Assembly (NCBI GenBank): GCA_017311185.1
Contig: JAESUZ010002613.1
Location: 248,001-312,000 of the forward strand
Direction: 5' to 3'
Length of the DNA stretch: 64,000 nt
Source of the DNA: Proteles cristata cristata
Lineage: Eukaryota > Chordata > Mammalia > Carnivora > Hyaenidae
In this document: piece after piece, positions 1-11,200 of the stretch
Layout: every line of letters starts with the position of its first letter
Position numbering within the stretch: position 1 is the first letter of the stretch
Program-made: the position numbers and the translations under genes
The notes under the pieces: model-generated
The model's input: the letters and a program-made list of their open reading frames with translations, nothing else
What the model was told of the DNA's origin: nothing
Databases searched by the model: none

Positions 1-390
1 GTGAGAGGCTAACTTACCTCATTTTAATATTTTTGTATCTCAGGGAATAGGGAGGCCTGAGGACAGGGACAGAGATAGGGGAATGGCCAATTGGTGGAAC
101 AGTCACAACACACACATTAATTATCAGTTAAGCTTGCCATCTTATGTGAGCATCTTATAGATCACTGATTATAGATCACCATAATAAATATAATAATGAA
201 AAAGTTAGACATATTACAAGAATTGCCATAATGCAACACAGAGACACAAAGCAAGCAAATGCTGTTGGAAAAATGGCACTGATAGACTTGCTCAACACAG
301 GGGTGCTAACACCTTCAATTTGCAAATAACACATGATCTGTGAAGTCCAGTAAAGCAAAGTGCAATAAAACAAGGTCTGCCTGTACTTAC
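1..390 (-). other. PRCP: PRCP intron 3 (partial)
   Basis: Sequence downstream of the exon 3 donor. AT-rich; I see no repeat or gene I can name in it. Confidence 0.8.
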
Positions 391-492
391 CTTGAATGAA
401 TTGTTACCAAAAGGTAGGGACTCTCCATAGTATCGATGTTCAGCAAACACCAACATAGCTTTCAGTTCCTCGGCCACATCCCACATGAACCC
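391..492 (-). CDS. PRCP: PRCP coding exon 3
   Basis: This 34-codon exon encodes GFMWDVAEELKAMLVFAEHR followed by YYGESLPFGNNSFK. The AEHRYYGESLPFG block is a hallmark of the PRCP/DPP7 (S28) family. The acceptor is CCTAG|GGGTTC at 493/492 and the donor TTCAAG|GTAAG at 391/390, both phase 0. Relative to human PRCP it is nearly identical (GNNSFK where human has GDNSFK). Exon 4 onward, with the catalytic Ser, Asp and His, lies to the left of the window, so only about 137 of roughly 496 residues are covered here. Confidence 0.95.
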
Positions 493-929
493 CTAGGAAG
501 AATTTACAAATTCACAAGTGAAAAAAGTCACTGAACCTTTTGGCAAGCCATATATCAACGTTACACCAGACTAAAAAGAGCTCTGGGAAGCTGCACAATT
601 TATATTTGTTCTACAGATAAATAATTATTGCTTCATTGTCGCATATTAATCTCATACTATAGCACAGTGAAACAATTAAAAATAAGCCCAAGCCACTCAA
701 CTACCAATCATTCCAACTCTCCTTATTCTGACACTGGAGCTGCATAATCAACACTGTATCGACAATAGTCTTCGAATTGCACTAAGTACCAAATAGTCTA
801 GGAAAAACTGTAGATATATAAGTTAGTTGCCTACTCATGCTCAAATATTTACAAGATAAAAGAAGAAAACAATAGAAATAAGCTGGGCTCCCTTGGGCTT
901 TATATTAATCACATTTTCTTAAAAATAAG

Positions 930-1170
930 TAGTAGCTAACAATAGCTAATAAAAACTGAATACTTACAATGTGTCAGGCACTGTTCTAAATACTCTATAT
1001 GCATTAGTTCACTTGATTATCACAAAAATCTAAGAGATAGGTACTTTTATTATCCCCATTTTACAAACAAGGACACTGAGGCACAGTAGTTTAAATTCCT
1101 GTAGTAGTCACACTGTTAGAAAGTGGCAGAGCCAAGATTTAAGCACGGGCTGTCTGGCTTCACAGTACAA
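930..1170 (-). mobile_element. MIR, antisense
   Basis: gtgtcaggcactgttctaaa ... tattatccccattttacaaa ... gaaagtggcagagccaagat: clear inverted MIR. Confidence 0.85.
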
Positions 1171-1719
1171 TCATCAAATGCTTTTAGACCTCCTTATTTC
1201 CACACTTAATGCTGGTCATTAATCAATCACTGAATTTTTTCACTTACCTCAAGTGGTGCCCTCAGAATCCTTCTCAACAAAGCACTCTAGACAGCCAACA
1301 TCAATCAATCGATTAGATTTAAATTTAGCACAGATTAAAACTATTTGTCATTCCTAGGGCACACCATTGTTTTTTAATGAACTGCTGCTTCCTAACAAGG
1401 ATTAAGAACCTCTAAAAGTTTTTATTCATCTAAATCAATAAATGAGCAACTAAGAGAGCTATGCACATGTGACGATTGGGAATTTAACCTGTTATCTGTG
1501 ATGGTTTCAATAACCCTCACTTTCTCTCTTAACACTGTGCCCATTCCCTGCCATTTATCTGCAGATCCTGTAACAATCAGCTCAAGCATGCCCTCCTATG
1601 CCTGCCCCATTCTGCCACTGATGATCAGTTGAGCCTCTCAACACCATTGTATTAGATCTCTATACCATGCTGCAATATTTGTTTATGTGTGTCTTACCCT
1701 ACCAGACTATGAGCTTCTT

Positions 1720-1940
1720 TTTTTTTTCTTAAGTTTATTTACATTCAGAGAGAGAGAGAGAGAAAGCATGAGCAGGGGAGGGGAAAAGAGAGAGGGAGAG
1801 AATCCCAAGCAGGCTCTGAGACACCAGCCCAGAGTCCGACTAGGGGCTTGACACAGGTACTGAACTCACGAAACATGAGATCGTGACCTGAGCTAAAACC
1901 AAGAGCTCAACCCACTGAGTCACCCAGATGCCCCCAAATC
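1720..1940 (-). mobile_element. SINEC, antisense
   Basis: tRNA-Lys-derived carnivore SINE; poly(T) end at left and tRNA-like head at right. Target duplication atgagcttctt at 1709-1719 and 1941-1951. Confidence 0.9.
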
Positions 1941-2094
1941 ATGAGCTTCTTACGGGTAAAGATCACCTATAAAAATGGCCAGGCCTCCGGGGAGCTGACT
2001 TCAGGCTTTGAAAGGGAGCAATTTAATTGAACATTGTAATAAGTAACTTTTGCCTGCATCTACTTCAGGGTATTTTTATTTTTCAGAAGAGGTC

Positions 2095-2325
2095 CAAGTA
2101 ATATATTAACAATTTAATAACATTATGTACCAGCATTGTCCTAAATTCCTAACTCTTATTTAGTCCTCAAAGCAACTATATGAACTAGATTTTTATTACT
2201 ACACTCATTTAACAAGTAAGAAAACCAAGGTACAGAATAAGAAACTGCCCAAACCACACAGCATAATGGCAAAACCAGAATCCAATCCTTATCAGTCTAT
2301 CACTCTGGACCATTCTGCTACAGTC
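2095..2325 (-). mobile_element. MIR, antisense
   Basis: cagcattgtcctaaattcct ... aaaccaaggtacagaataag ... actgcccaaaccacac. Confidence 0.72.
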
Positions 2326-2489
2326 TCTTAATAAATGAACATCCAGAACATGTGACAGTGCAACCAGGACATCTTAGTACAAAGGGATGATGTCTAGGGC
2401 TGGGAAAGGGCCAGGACCTTCTAAGGATCTATGTCTAGTCACTCCCCTGGAACTGTTCCTACACTGTGTAGCTCTTCCCTTCCATTACT

Positions 2490-2711
2490 TTTATTTTTTA
2501 ATGTTTATTTATTTTTCAGAGAGACAGAGACAGAGTGCAAGCAGGGGAGGGGCTGAGAGAGAGAGGGAAAGAGACACAGAATCTGAAACAGGCTCCAGGC
2601 TCTAAGCTGTCCAGCACAGAGCCCAACATGGGGCTTGAATTTAGGATTGATAAGATCATGACCTGAGCCAAAGTCGTACACTTAAACGATGGACCTACCT
2701 AGGTGCCCCCC
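2490..2711 (-). mobile_element. SINEC, antisense
   Basis: T-rich end then atgtttatttatttttcaga; head ends ctaggtgcccc. Imperfect duplication around ccattactt / ctatcactt. Confidence 0.88.
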
Positions 2712-3527
2712 TTTCTATCACTTCTAAGGTAAGCCTTAAATTATGCTGCCTGTCAGAGCAGGGGAGGCAAGCACAGCCACCTATCTATAATAAAGAAGAA
2801 AAAGAGCTGGGAAAAATAACTGGACATGAGAAGATGTCCCACAGCCATGGAACAAATGGGAAGTCACACATGAGAATGAGAAAAAGACAAAGCAGCCTCA
2901 GTTGTTTCACAGAATAACTAATCAGGAATCTGATGGAAAATAAATCCTAATTTCACTTAATCAGTGATCTAAGAGAAATAGACATCCTAGGATCTCATTT
3001 TTCAAGTAATTATTTTATTTTCAACTAACATATTTAGACTCAACATTCCTAATAGTGAAAAATGGAAACTAATAACATTATAACTGGGTTGATATCTTTG
3101 CTTTCAATTCAGTTAGTTCAACAAACATTTACTAAGACCTCTTGAATACCAGGCCCCGTGCCAGACATCGACAATGGATAAAATGTGACTCAGTGTTCGG
3201 TCTAAGGTAATTCAGACTAGCTTTTTGGTAGCAAATTGACATTTTCTAGTCAGAGCTCTGGAATATAAAAAAGGAAAATATCTTCCTTTCAGGTATCCTT
3301 CTAAATTAAATGTTGTTAGTGGGTTTAAGTATTGTTATAAAAGACAAAAGAATGTATGGTCAGGGAAGCAAGCTAAAATCTATACTATTTCTTTTACTGA
3401 TATATATAAGAAAAATAGTAGAACAGGGAAGTTAAATTAAAATATAGCTACAAGTTTACCTCTGTCCATTCCAATTTGACAATCAAACTTGCATTTTGTT
3501 TTTCTTATTTGCACTGACAGTTTAGAT

Positions 3528-3625
3528 TTTATTCATTCATTTAACAAATATTTACTGAGCACCTACTATATGTCTAGCACAGTTCTAGACTGAAAATATA
3601 ATGCAAAACAAAAAAACCCAAAAAA
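3528..3625 (-). mobile_element. L2/MIR 3' relic, antisense
   Basis: attcattcatttaacaaata ... gagcacctactatatgtcta ... gcacagttctaga. Confidence 0.7.
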
Positions 3626-3945
3626 GTTATGCCCTCATGTTTCTATTCTAGAGATCATAACCAAAACGAACAAAAACAAAAAAAGCTATATGCAATAATA
3701 TCCCTATTCCCATGTCCCTCATATCCTTATTCACTCTGGTAATAAACTGGGATTTAAAAAAAAAAATCTCCTAAGATTCAATCATCCCCAAATAGTATTT
3801 CATTCTTTTCATGAGTAATTCTTTAAGCTCTAAAGAACTTCACGATTAAATACGGTAATATTTTGTCATACATACTGCAAAACATTTTTTTCTAGTTTGT
3901 CACAAAAAAAGGCAAATTGAGCATAGGAATTTCACAAATACATAC

Positions 3946-4086
3946 CGTATTATTGCAAAACCAGACAATGTCCCCCTCATTACCAGTGTAGAAAAGTATT
4001 GATCCATCATCTTTCTTCCAGTGCTCATCAGCTATTAGGTACCGCTGTTTAAAAGTTTTATCCATTGTAAATCCAAAATGATCAAC
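3946..4086 (-). CDS. PRCP: PRCP coding exon 2
   Basis: This 47-codon exon begins VDHFGFTMDKTFKQRYLIAD and ends DIVWFCNNT, the well-conserved start of the S28 alpha/beta-hydrolase fold (the VDHF, QRY and FYTGNEG segments are visible). The acceptor is ...ATAG|GTTGAT at 4087/4086 and the donor is ACG|GTATG at 3946/3945, a weaker site than exon 1's. Both ends are phase 0 and join cleanly to exons 1 and 3. The last three residues NNT form an N-glycosylation sequon corresponding to human Asn101. It is too short for an ATG-initiated open-reading-frame search and was found by translating the minus strand next to the splice signals. Confidence 0.94.
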
Positions 4087-4230
4087 CTATGATATGACCA
4101 AAAAAAGACAAATTTCAGAGGAAAGTAAATGAGATCAACAAAAAAGTAATTAAATTTATTCTTCCATTAAAATGGACCTATGCTACAAAAATATTCACAA
4201 CTTTTTAACCTTCATTTGATTTTAATTGCA

Positions 4231-4442
4231 GGGGTGCCTGGTAGTAGGTTAAGTGTCTGACTTCAGCTCAGGTCATGATCTCACAGTCCATGAGTTCCAG
4301 CCCTGTCAGGCTCTGTGCTGACAACTCGGAGCCTGGAGTCTGCTTAAGATTCTGTGTCCCCCTCTCTGTCTGTCCCTCCCCTGTTCGTGCTTTGTCTCTC
4401 TCTCTTTTTCAAAAATTAATAAATATTAAAAAAGTTTTTTAC
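4231..4442 (+). mobile_element. SINEC, sense
   Basis: Head ggggtgcctggtagtagg (internal head deletion); perfect duplication ttgattttaattgca at 4216-4230 and 4443-4457. Lies about 145 bases 5' of PRCP exon 2 on the transcribed strand. Confidence 0.9.
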
Positions 4443-4508
4443 TTGATTTTAATTGCAGTAGTAAAACTGGCACTGTTATTTTGAAGTTATTTATATTGTA
4501 AAGTGTTA

Positions 4509-4622
4509 GGGGTGCCTGGCTGGCTCAGCTGGTAGAGAGCATGTGACTCTTGAGCCCAGGGTTGTGAGTTCAAGCCCCACGCTAGGTGTGAAGCCTACTT
4601 CAACAACAACAACAATAAAACA
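4509..4622 (+). mobile_element. Short tRNA-like SINE, sense
   Basis: About 110 bases: ggggtgcctggctggctcag head and gttcaagccccacg B-box-like segment followed directly by a (CAA)n tail, lacking the CT-rich 3' body of the other copies. An older or distinct SINEC subtype. Confidence 0.75.
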
Positions 4623-5205
4623 ATGTTATTGGTACTCAATATTTTCAGTGATAATAGAAAAGATAAAAGATAACAATTATAAAACCAAGGAGCTACTTAA
4701 AAACACAGTATGTTAAAACTAAAGATGAAATAGAGATACAAATTCATGAAATTTTTAAAATACAGATATCCCTTATGATCTGAATTTTCATTAACCAAAC
4801 TTTCAATATCAAAATTCAAGGACTAAAGAGACCACTGAAAAGGTCTACAAACACTGTCACCCCAGTAACAATCGACATTCCAAGAACTAGGATTTTGGTG
4901 TTTAATACCATCCCACACTAAAAGGAACTAGGGTTTGTCAGTGAAACAGCTGATTCCTTGGGGACAAGGAAGCTAAACAATAAACCGATGTATCTTGCTA
5001 TGCAAGGAAGCAAGGAAGTGCTTAAAAATTAATGGAGTTCATGTCTAACAGACATAGGAACTAACTACAAGGGACTATAATTGGTTTATCTTAACAAGCT
5101 GAACATAAAACAAATTGAACATAAAAGGAATAATGACCATAGCTGATTGAAACATTCAATTTACAAAAATCTACTAGTTCAGATGGATATTAAAAAAGAA
5201 AGATA

Positions 5206-5420
5206 GGGGCGCCTGGGTGGCTTAGTCGGTTAAGCGTCTGACTTTCGCTTGGGTCATGATCTCACGGTTCGTGGGTTCGAGCCCCACATCGGGCTCTGTG
5301 CTGACTGCCAGCTCAGAGCCTGGAGCCTATTTCAGAGTCTGTGTCTCCCTCTCTCTCTGACCCTCCCCTGCTCACGCTGTCTCTCTCTCTCTTAGAAATA
5401 AATAAAAATATTAAAAAAAA
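5206..5420 (+). mobile_element. SINEC, sense, young subtype
   Basis: Near-consensus head ggggcgcctgggtggcttag and a gctgactgccagctcagagc body. Duplication aaaaagaaagata at 5193-5205 and 5417-5429. Confidence 0.93.
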
Positions 5421-5950
5421 AGAAAGATATATACAGTCATGTGCCACCACTTAAGCTATTTATTAAACCAATACTAACTTAGTATTGGGAATAAAAAAAG
5501 AACCAATGTTTAACCTGTTTTCCAACAGAATTGAGTTTCAAGGTACCATATAGTCCCAGTTAAAGAAAAAGACCTCTTTTTAATTAAATATCAACTAATG
5601 CAGAAGGAATGACAGAATTAGAAAAATGACAGTTTTGCAAACTCTTATGAAGTTACCAATTCAGGCAAGAATTACCACACGGTGTTAAAAGCATAGGAGA
5701 ATAAAACAGGGAAATGAAGATTCACATCAGTGCCAAAGTAATATGCAGAGTGCTCTCCTGTCACCAAGGCAAAATGGAACTTTACACTGGAAGAATCAGG
5801 CTCCCATCACCTCAATCCAGTGATCAAAATCAGTACCACTAACAGTGAGGCAGGCATGGATTATGCACCTCCTCACGTGGTACACCACAAAGCAAATTTC
5901 ACCTCTGATAAAATCATGCCCAAAATGTTCAACTAGTATCTTTTTCCAGC

Positions 5951-6040
5951 CTTTAGATCTAATAGATCTAATTTCTTTTAGATCTAATAGATTTAATTTC
6001 TTTTAGATCTAATAGATCTAATTTCTTTTAGATCTAATTT
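5951..6040. repeat. 25-base tandem repeat, about 3.6 copies
   Basis: Unit cttttagatctaatagatct+aattt, with copies of 24, 25, 25 and 16 bases and a single substitution (gatttaa in copy 2). Contains repeated AGATCT sites. Confidence 0.92.
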
Positions 6041-6588
6041 CCTGTTTCCAGGAAATACACAGTGTAGAAGAACAAGCTAAAGGCACTCTGAATAAGCAAT
6101 AAGACAAATCCAAATGTACGATAAGACAATGGTAAGGTCATGTCATGATAATCAAATTAGATTAAATAAAATTTAAGGAACAAAAGTGCCAGATGCAGTG
6201 CATGATTCCAAATTGTATCCTAGTTTGAACAAATGATACAAATTACAATTTAGAGACAATTAGGTTAATGTGAATATGGACTAGGTATTATTACATGATA
6301 CTAATGACTTGTTAATTTTGTTAGGGGTGATCATGTTGTTGTGGCTCCATAAGTAAACGTTTTTACTTTTTACAGCTGTACATTGAAGGATTTAGAGATC
6401 AGAAGGTCATGCTGTCTGCAATTTACTTGAAAATATTTCAACATAAAAAAAGTAAGCTGAATTTAAAGGAAGAAATTTTCATCTATACTGAAAGAGATAA
6501 AACACATGTTGAGACTTCACAAGAATATATCAAACGTGTCAAAAATGATAAAAGTGACATAATAATTTTAAGTTTAAAATGGACTTTA

Positions 6589-6770
6589 GGGACGCCTGGG
6601 TGGCTCAGTCGGCTTTGGTCATGATCTCACAGTTCATGAGTTTGAGCCCTGCATTAGGCTCTGTGCTGACAGCTCAGAGCCTGGAGCCTGCTTCAGGTTG
6701 TGTCTCCCTCTCTCTCTGTCCCCCACTTGCACTCTGTCTCTCTTTCTTTCAAAAATAAACAAACATTAAA
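6589..6770 (+). mobile_element. SINEC, sense, internally deleted
   Basis: Head gggacgcctgggtggctcag jumps straight to tttggtcatgatctcac, losing about 25 bases between A and B boxes. Its left flank aaaatggacttta recurs beyond the third SINE of this cluster (about 7208-7219), so the next two copies sit in its tail. Confidence 0.88.
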
Positions 6771-6980
6771 GGCACCTGGGTGGCTCAGTCAGGTTAACAT
6801 CCAACTTCAGCTCAGGTCATGGTCTCACAGTTTGTGAGTTCAAGCCCTGCATCAGGCTCTGTGCTGACAGCTCAGAGCCTGGAGCCTGCTTCAGAGTCTG
6901 TGTCTCCTTTTCTCTCTGCCCCTCCCCTGCTCACGCTCTGTCTCTCTCTCTTTCTCAAAAATAAATAAACATTAAAAAAA
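6771..6980 (+). mobile_element. SINEC, sense, nested
   Basis: Head ggcacctgggtggctcagtc follows immediately on the A-rich tail of the 6589 copy. Confidence 0.9.
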
Positions 6981-6982
6981 AA

Positions 6983-7193
6983 TTATTTTTATTTTTATTT
7001 ATTTCTAGGAGAGAGAGAGAGACAGTGTGAGCAGGGGACCATCAGAGAGAGAGGGAGTCACAGACTGAAACAGGCTCCAGGCTCCAAGCTGGCAGTCAGC
7101 ACAGAGCCCGACGTGGGGCTCGAACCCAGAAACCGTGAGATCATGACCTAGCGAAAGTCGGATGCCTAACCGATTAAGCCACCCAGGTGCCCC
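6983..7193 (-). mobile_element. SINEC, antisense, nested
   Basis: Young-type (atttctaggagagagagaga) antisense copy a few bases from the tail of the 6771 copy, making a head-out inverted pair. Confidence 0.9.
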
Positions 7194-7378
7194 TAAAAAT
7201 TTTTTTTAAATGAACTTTAAATTTTGGGGATTTTTTAAACCTTTCCCCTAGTAAACTCACCATTTGAAATATAATTATCAAATCCTACAACATGGTAAGA
7301 TTCATGTGCAATCTATCTGAATTTATAGTGTTATCCCACAGTACAGAGCCCCACTAAGTCTTTAGGATCATGGGGCCA

Positions 7379-7597
7379 GGGCGACCTGGGTGGCTCAGTC
7401 AGTTAAGCATCTGACTTTTGATTTCGGCTCAAGTCATGAGCTCACAATTCATGAGTTCGGACCCAAAGGGTTCTGTGCTGACACCACAGTGGAGCCTGCT
7501 TGAGATTCTAGCTCTTTCCCTCTCTGCCCCTCCTCCATGCTCGCTCCCTCCCTCTCTCTCTCTCTCTCAAAATAAGTTAATTAACTTAAAAAAAAAA
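7379..7597 (+). mobile_element. SINEC, sense
   Basis: Head gggcgacctgggtggctcag; duplication aggatcatgg at 7364-7373 and 7598-7607. Confidence 0.9.
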
Positions 7598-8147
7598 AGG
7601 ATCATGGAGCTGAATTTCCCTAGTGCTTTGGAGACACATAATTGAAAATGCTGCATCTGGGCTGAGGCGGACCCAGAGCTCCATTGCTGCTCCAGCCTTT
7701 CTGGTTCAGACCTAAAGCAGGCTCTGCAAGACTTCCCGAGGCCATTCTAAAACAGATGGGACTCCGCATACCCAGCTCCATCTACACACACATACCTACC
7801 TCACACTCATACCAGAGGTCCCAAATGCAAGTTTCTCAAAACTGCACTAAACTGCATACTTCCTAATGTCCATGATCATTATTGTATATAGCCTTAAGAT
7901 ATGAGCTATTCTAATCTAAAGACAGCCTCCCTCAGGAAGATAAAGTTTGTATAGAACAGGTTTATAATAATGATACCCATGTACTAAAAACCAGTCCCAT
8001 TATATATGTTAATTCAATATATACAATCACTCACTCATTCAACCAGCATCTATTGAATGCCCAGGTTCTCATACTGCATCAAGAAGTAAGTTAAGAAATG
8101 GGATAAAGTGTTGGCTGAGCCATAACCTCTACATTTAATTTAAACTA

Positions 8148-8360
8148 GGGGTGCCTGGTGCCTCAGTCAGTTAAGTGTCCCACTTCAGCTCAGGTCATGA
8201 TCTCATAGCCTGTGGGTTCAAGCCCCACATGGGGCTCTGTACTATCAGCTCAGAGCCTGGAGCTTGCTTCAGATTCTGTGTCTCCCTCTGTCTCTGCCCC
8301 TCCCCCACTTGTCCTCTGTGTTTCTCTCCCTCAAAAATAAACATTAAAAAAATTAAAAAC
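8148..8360 (+). mobile_element. SINEC, sense
   Basis: Head ggggtgcctggtgcctcagt; flanks tttaaacta and aaataaacta. Confidence 0.88.
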
Positions 8361-8499
8361 AAATAAACTAATTCAACTATACCTGCTCAGCCTGAAAATA
8401 AAAGAGAACAAGAAAACAGACAATGGAAGGAAGATAGACAACTGATTCCACTTGCCTCCATTCAGTTAGTATAGTACTCCTCTGGGTGAGGTCCCCACA

Positions 8500-8660
8500 T
8501 GTCAGCAGCAGCAACACCTGGGAATCTGTTAAAAATGCAAATCTGGCTAAATCCCAGAACTACTGAATCAGAAACTGGATGGTAGAACCCAGTAGTCTGT
8601 GTTTTAATAAGCCCTCCAAGTGATTCTGATGTACAGCTGAAGTTTTTAACAACGACTAAG
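8500..8660. mobile_element. MER5-type hAT transposon relic
   Basis: Contains cacctgggaatctgttaaaa, tactgaatcagaaactgg and ccaagtgattctgatgtaca, the internal signature of MER5A/B nonautonomous hAT elements. Confidence 0.75.
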
Positions 8661-8789
8661 TTAGCCTTAGTCCCAAAATAAAACATGAATCTGCTATTAC
8701 TTCTCTTGATCTAGGTTTCAGAACACCTCTAATACTACAAACATCTCACCATTCTGAAGGAGATTCTGGTGTTTAAAGATGTGCATTAC

Positions 8790-9035
8790 CACCCAACATG
8801 GCCCCCAAATATAAACCACCCTCATCATTTGATGCTCAACAGGAAAAACCATGCTTTGTTTCACCAAAGAAGAAAGGACTGGCTGTGCTAGACTTAAAGA
8901 AAGGAGGTACATGTCTCTCTAACAAGGCATCTTATCATGGGATTCTCAAAAAGTATTCTGCCCTTGTAAAATCAAATACTGCTGTACCCTTAAAAAGCAG
9001 CCCACAAAAAAAATATTTCAGTAATCCATTCTAAA
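8790..9035 (+). pseudogene. Tigger/pogo-like DNA transposase N-terminal relic
   Basis: An open stretch at 8798-9034 reads MAPKYKPPSSFDAQQEKPCF, then KKGLAVLDLKKGG and SYHGILKKYSALVKSN. The pattern MAPK-K-SSDA ... VLDLI+KG ... YG--ESSI--I-KK is the N-terminal helix-turn-helix region of Tigger (pogo-like) transposases. It is degraded and cut short at 9034 by a TAA; inverted terminal repeats were not located. It is a relic, not a host gene. Confidence 0.55.
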
Positions 9036-9214
9036 GTCTTCAAATTTGAAACCATGTTGAATTACAAGGGCCAGAAAAACTTTAGAACCAGAGAAAGCCA
9101 AACTTCCACATGTGACCACTGTCTGACCACTTCTGCTCTGAGCTATTCATCCCTGACTGTTTAGATTGGGAGGAAAAGAGAAGAACTCTGGTATGGCAGA
9201 AAGAAAGCAGAAGT

Positions 9215-9690
9215 GAATTAATGGACCTAAACATGAATCTCTACTGTGAGGCTTCAGGCAAGTCACTTAACCTTTCTGAGTCCAGTATCTTCCTATATAA
9301 AATAAGGATAACACAATTTAAAGGATTGCTGGGACACCTGGGTACCTCAGTCAGTCAAGTGTCCAACTTCCGCTTAGGTCATGATCTCACGGTTCAGGTT
9401 TTCGAGCCCCATGTTGGGCTCTGTGTTGACAGCTCAGAGCCTGGAGCCTGCTTCAGGTTCTGTGTCTCCCTCTCTCTCTGTTCCTCCCCTGCTCATGCTC
9501 TGTCTTTCTCTCTCTCTCTTCAAACTAAAGATTTAAAAATTTTTAATGAAAAAAATAAGTACAATAAAATAAAATAATAAAATAAAATAAATAAAGGATT
9601 GCTGTGATGATTAGAGAAAGTTTACCTAAAGTACCAGGTATAGTTTCTAATATATATTAAGTACTCAGTAACTGTTAGTTCCCCTCTCCA
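9215..9690 (+). mobile_element. MIR, sense, split by the SINE at 9331-9592
   Basis: Left part caggcaagtcacttaacctt ... tctgag; right part ggattgctgtgatgattag ... agtactcagtaactgttag: MIR core and 3' end. Confidence 0.8.
9331..9592 (+). mobile_element. SINEC, sense, with long AATAA-rich tail, inside a MIR
   Basis: Head gggacacctgggtacctcag; duplication aaaggattgct at 9320-9330 and 9593-9603. The tail is a (AAAAT)n-like expansion at 9550-9592. Confidence 0.92.
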
Positions 9691-10094
9691 CCCCATTTGC
9701 AAACCAATCCTAAGCATGGGGTAGTTAGATGGGGTAAATAAGGGGGAGGGAAAGAATAAAGCTCTTCACAAAACAAAACTCTAATGCTCTTCACTTAGTT
9801 ATAGGAAGTACCACGGAATGTTGAAATCTTTTTTTTTTTTTTTAGTGTTTCACCTATATATTAAATAGCTAGAAACAGGCTATGAAATCCTTTTTGCAAA
9901 ACATTAGTTTACAGACTTTTCCTGGCTCTTCCTGTCTTCAAGGATATCAAACTTTAGGTTTGGAAGTTTCCAAACTGTAGTTTCCAATACCTAATGGCCC
10001 AGCACACTAGGGGCCGTGTGCCCTCTGCCGTTGAGAATTAGGATTCACATGCCACTTTCAGCTCTGTGCTCCTGAATAGAGATTTTATAAATCA

Positions 10095-10225
10095 CAACAT
10101 GAAAGGGAACAAGAGCTTTAGAAATCATTTGATCTGTGTTGTTCAACTGAAGAAACTGGACTCAAAGAGGTCAAGTGACTTGACCAAGGTCACAAGTTAG
10201 AGGCAGAACTAGAGGTTTTAAATAT
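10095..10225 (-). mobile_element. MIR-like fragment, antisense
   Basis: gaagaaactggactcaaaga, gaccaaggtcacaagttaga and ggcagaact match the inverted MIR core. Confidence 0.6.
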
Positions 10226-10629
10226 TTTTGCAATTTGGTTTACTGAAATAACTAAAATAAATAATAGTGCTGTTAAATAAATAAAATAAATAAAAGCAAC
10301 AAAGCATGAGCTCAAAAAGGAAACACACCTCTAGTCACACACAGCAGTCCTTTCTAAAATGTAGTCCAATAGACTTCAAGAGATACTTCCCTCCACCTTG
10401 TAGATAAGAAAGAGAGCCATAAAATGTGTAGTCAAGAAAGAACAAAGAGGATATCCTTTAAATAAAATTTATTGCAGCAAAAATAACTATTGGACTTTAA
10501 AACTGTTCAAGAATAAAGTTCACATCTAGAAAAGCCTATGAGAACATTATACCTGTTATAAACAAGTTGGGTGGCAATTTGGGGATGCAGGGGAGAAAGG
10601 AGGGCAAATCACATAGGGCACCAACCACA

Positions 10630-10798
10630 CACGCTGAGTCAGGGAAGGGCAGAGAGAGAGGGAGACACAGAATCCGAAACAGGCTTCAGGCTCTGAGCCA
10701 TCAGCACAGGGCCCAATACGGGGCTCGAACTTACAGACTGTGAGATGATGACCTGAGCCGAAGTTGGACACTCACCGACTAAGCCACCCAGGTGCTGA
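10630..10798 (-). mobile_element. SINEC, antisense, tail-truncated
   Basis: Starts within the CT-rich body (gggaagggcagagagagagg) and runs to the head ccacccaggtgct; no T-rich end at left. Confidence 0.85.
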
Positions 10799-11003
10799 CC
10801 CCCCACCAATGTCAACCTTAAGCAGGAGACACTTAGAGTAGCCTTCTCCAAATTTATAAAATGAAAGACATATCCTCCAGCCATTTACTAATGGTTAAAC
10901 TGAAGTACATGTGGAATATTGGTCTTTTCACTGGCCTGACTCAATAATTGAAATTACTACTTTTAACCCATTTAATTAAGCATTAATAAAAAACAAAATC
11001 ACA

Positions 11004-11200
11004 CAGGGTGCCTGGTAGCTCAGTCAGTTATGCATCTGACTCCTGATTTCAGCTCGGGTCATGATCTTATGATCGTGAGATCGAGCATGGAGTCAGGCTC
11101 TGCATAGAGTGTGGAGCCTGCTTGGGATTCTCTCTCTCCCTCTCCCTCTGCATCTCTCTCTGTCTTTCAAAAATAAATAAATAAATAAAATGTTTTTAAA
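11004..11200 (+). mobile_element. SINEC, sense, older subtype
   Basis: cacagggtgcctggtagctc head, body with gtgtggagcctgcttgggat, (AAAT)n tail. Confidence 0.85.

Larger units (their letters stand above)
493..3945 (-). other. PRCP: PRCP intron 2
   Basis: Intron of 3453 bases between exons 2 and 3, bounded by GTATG and CCTAG on the minus strand. It contains two antisense SINEC copies (1720-1940, 2490-2711), two MIRs and an L2-like tail. The stretches 520-930, 1180-1700 and 2720-3530 show nothing I recognise. Confidence 0.9.

Noticed and set aside
5206..5280. tRNA-like head with A- and B-box-like sequences
   Set aside because: It is the head of a SINE, repeated dozens of times; no intact acceptor stem or anticodon arm, so not a tRNA gene.
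5951..6040. Short repeats considered as a CRISPR array
   Set aside because: Direct tandem units without spacers, in a mammalian intron.
9221..9577. 118-codon ORF
   Set aside because: It spans a MIR and an inserted SINE; no independent protein.
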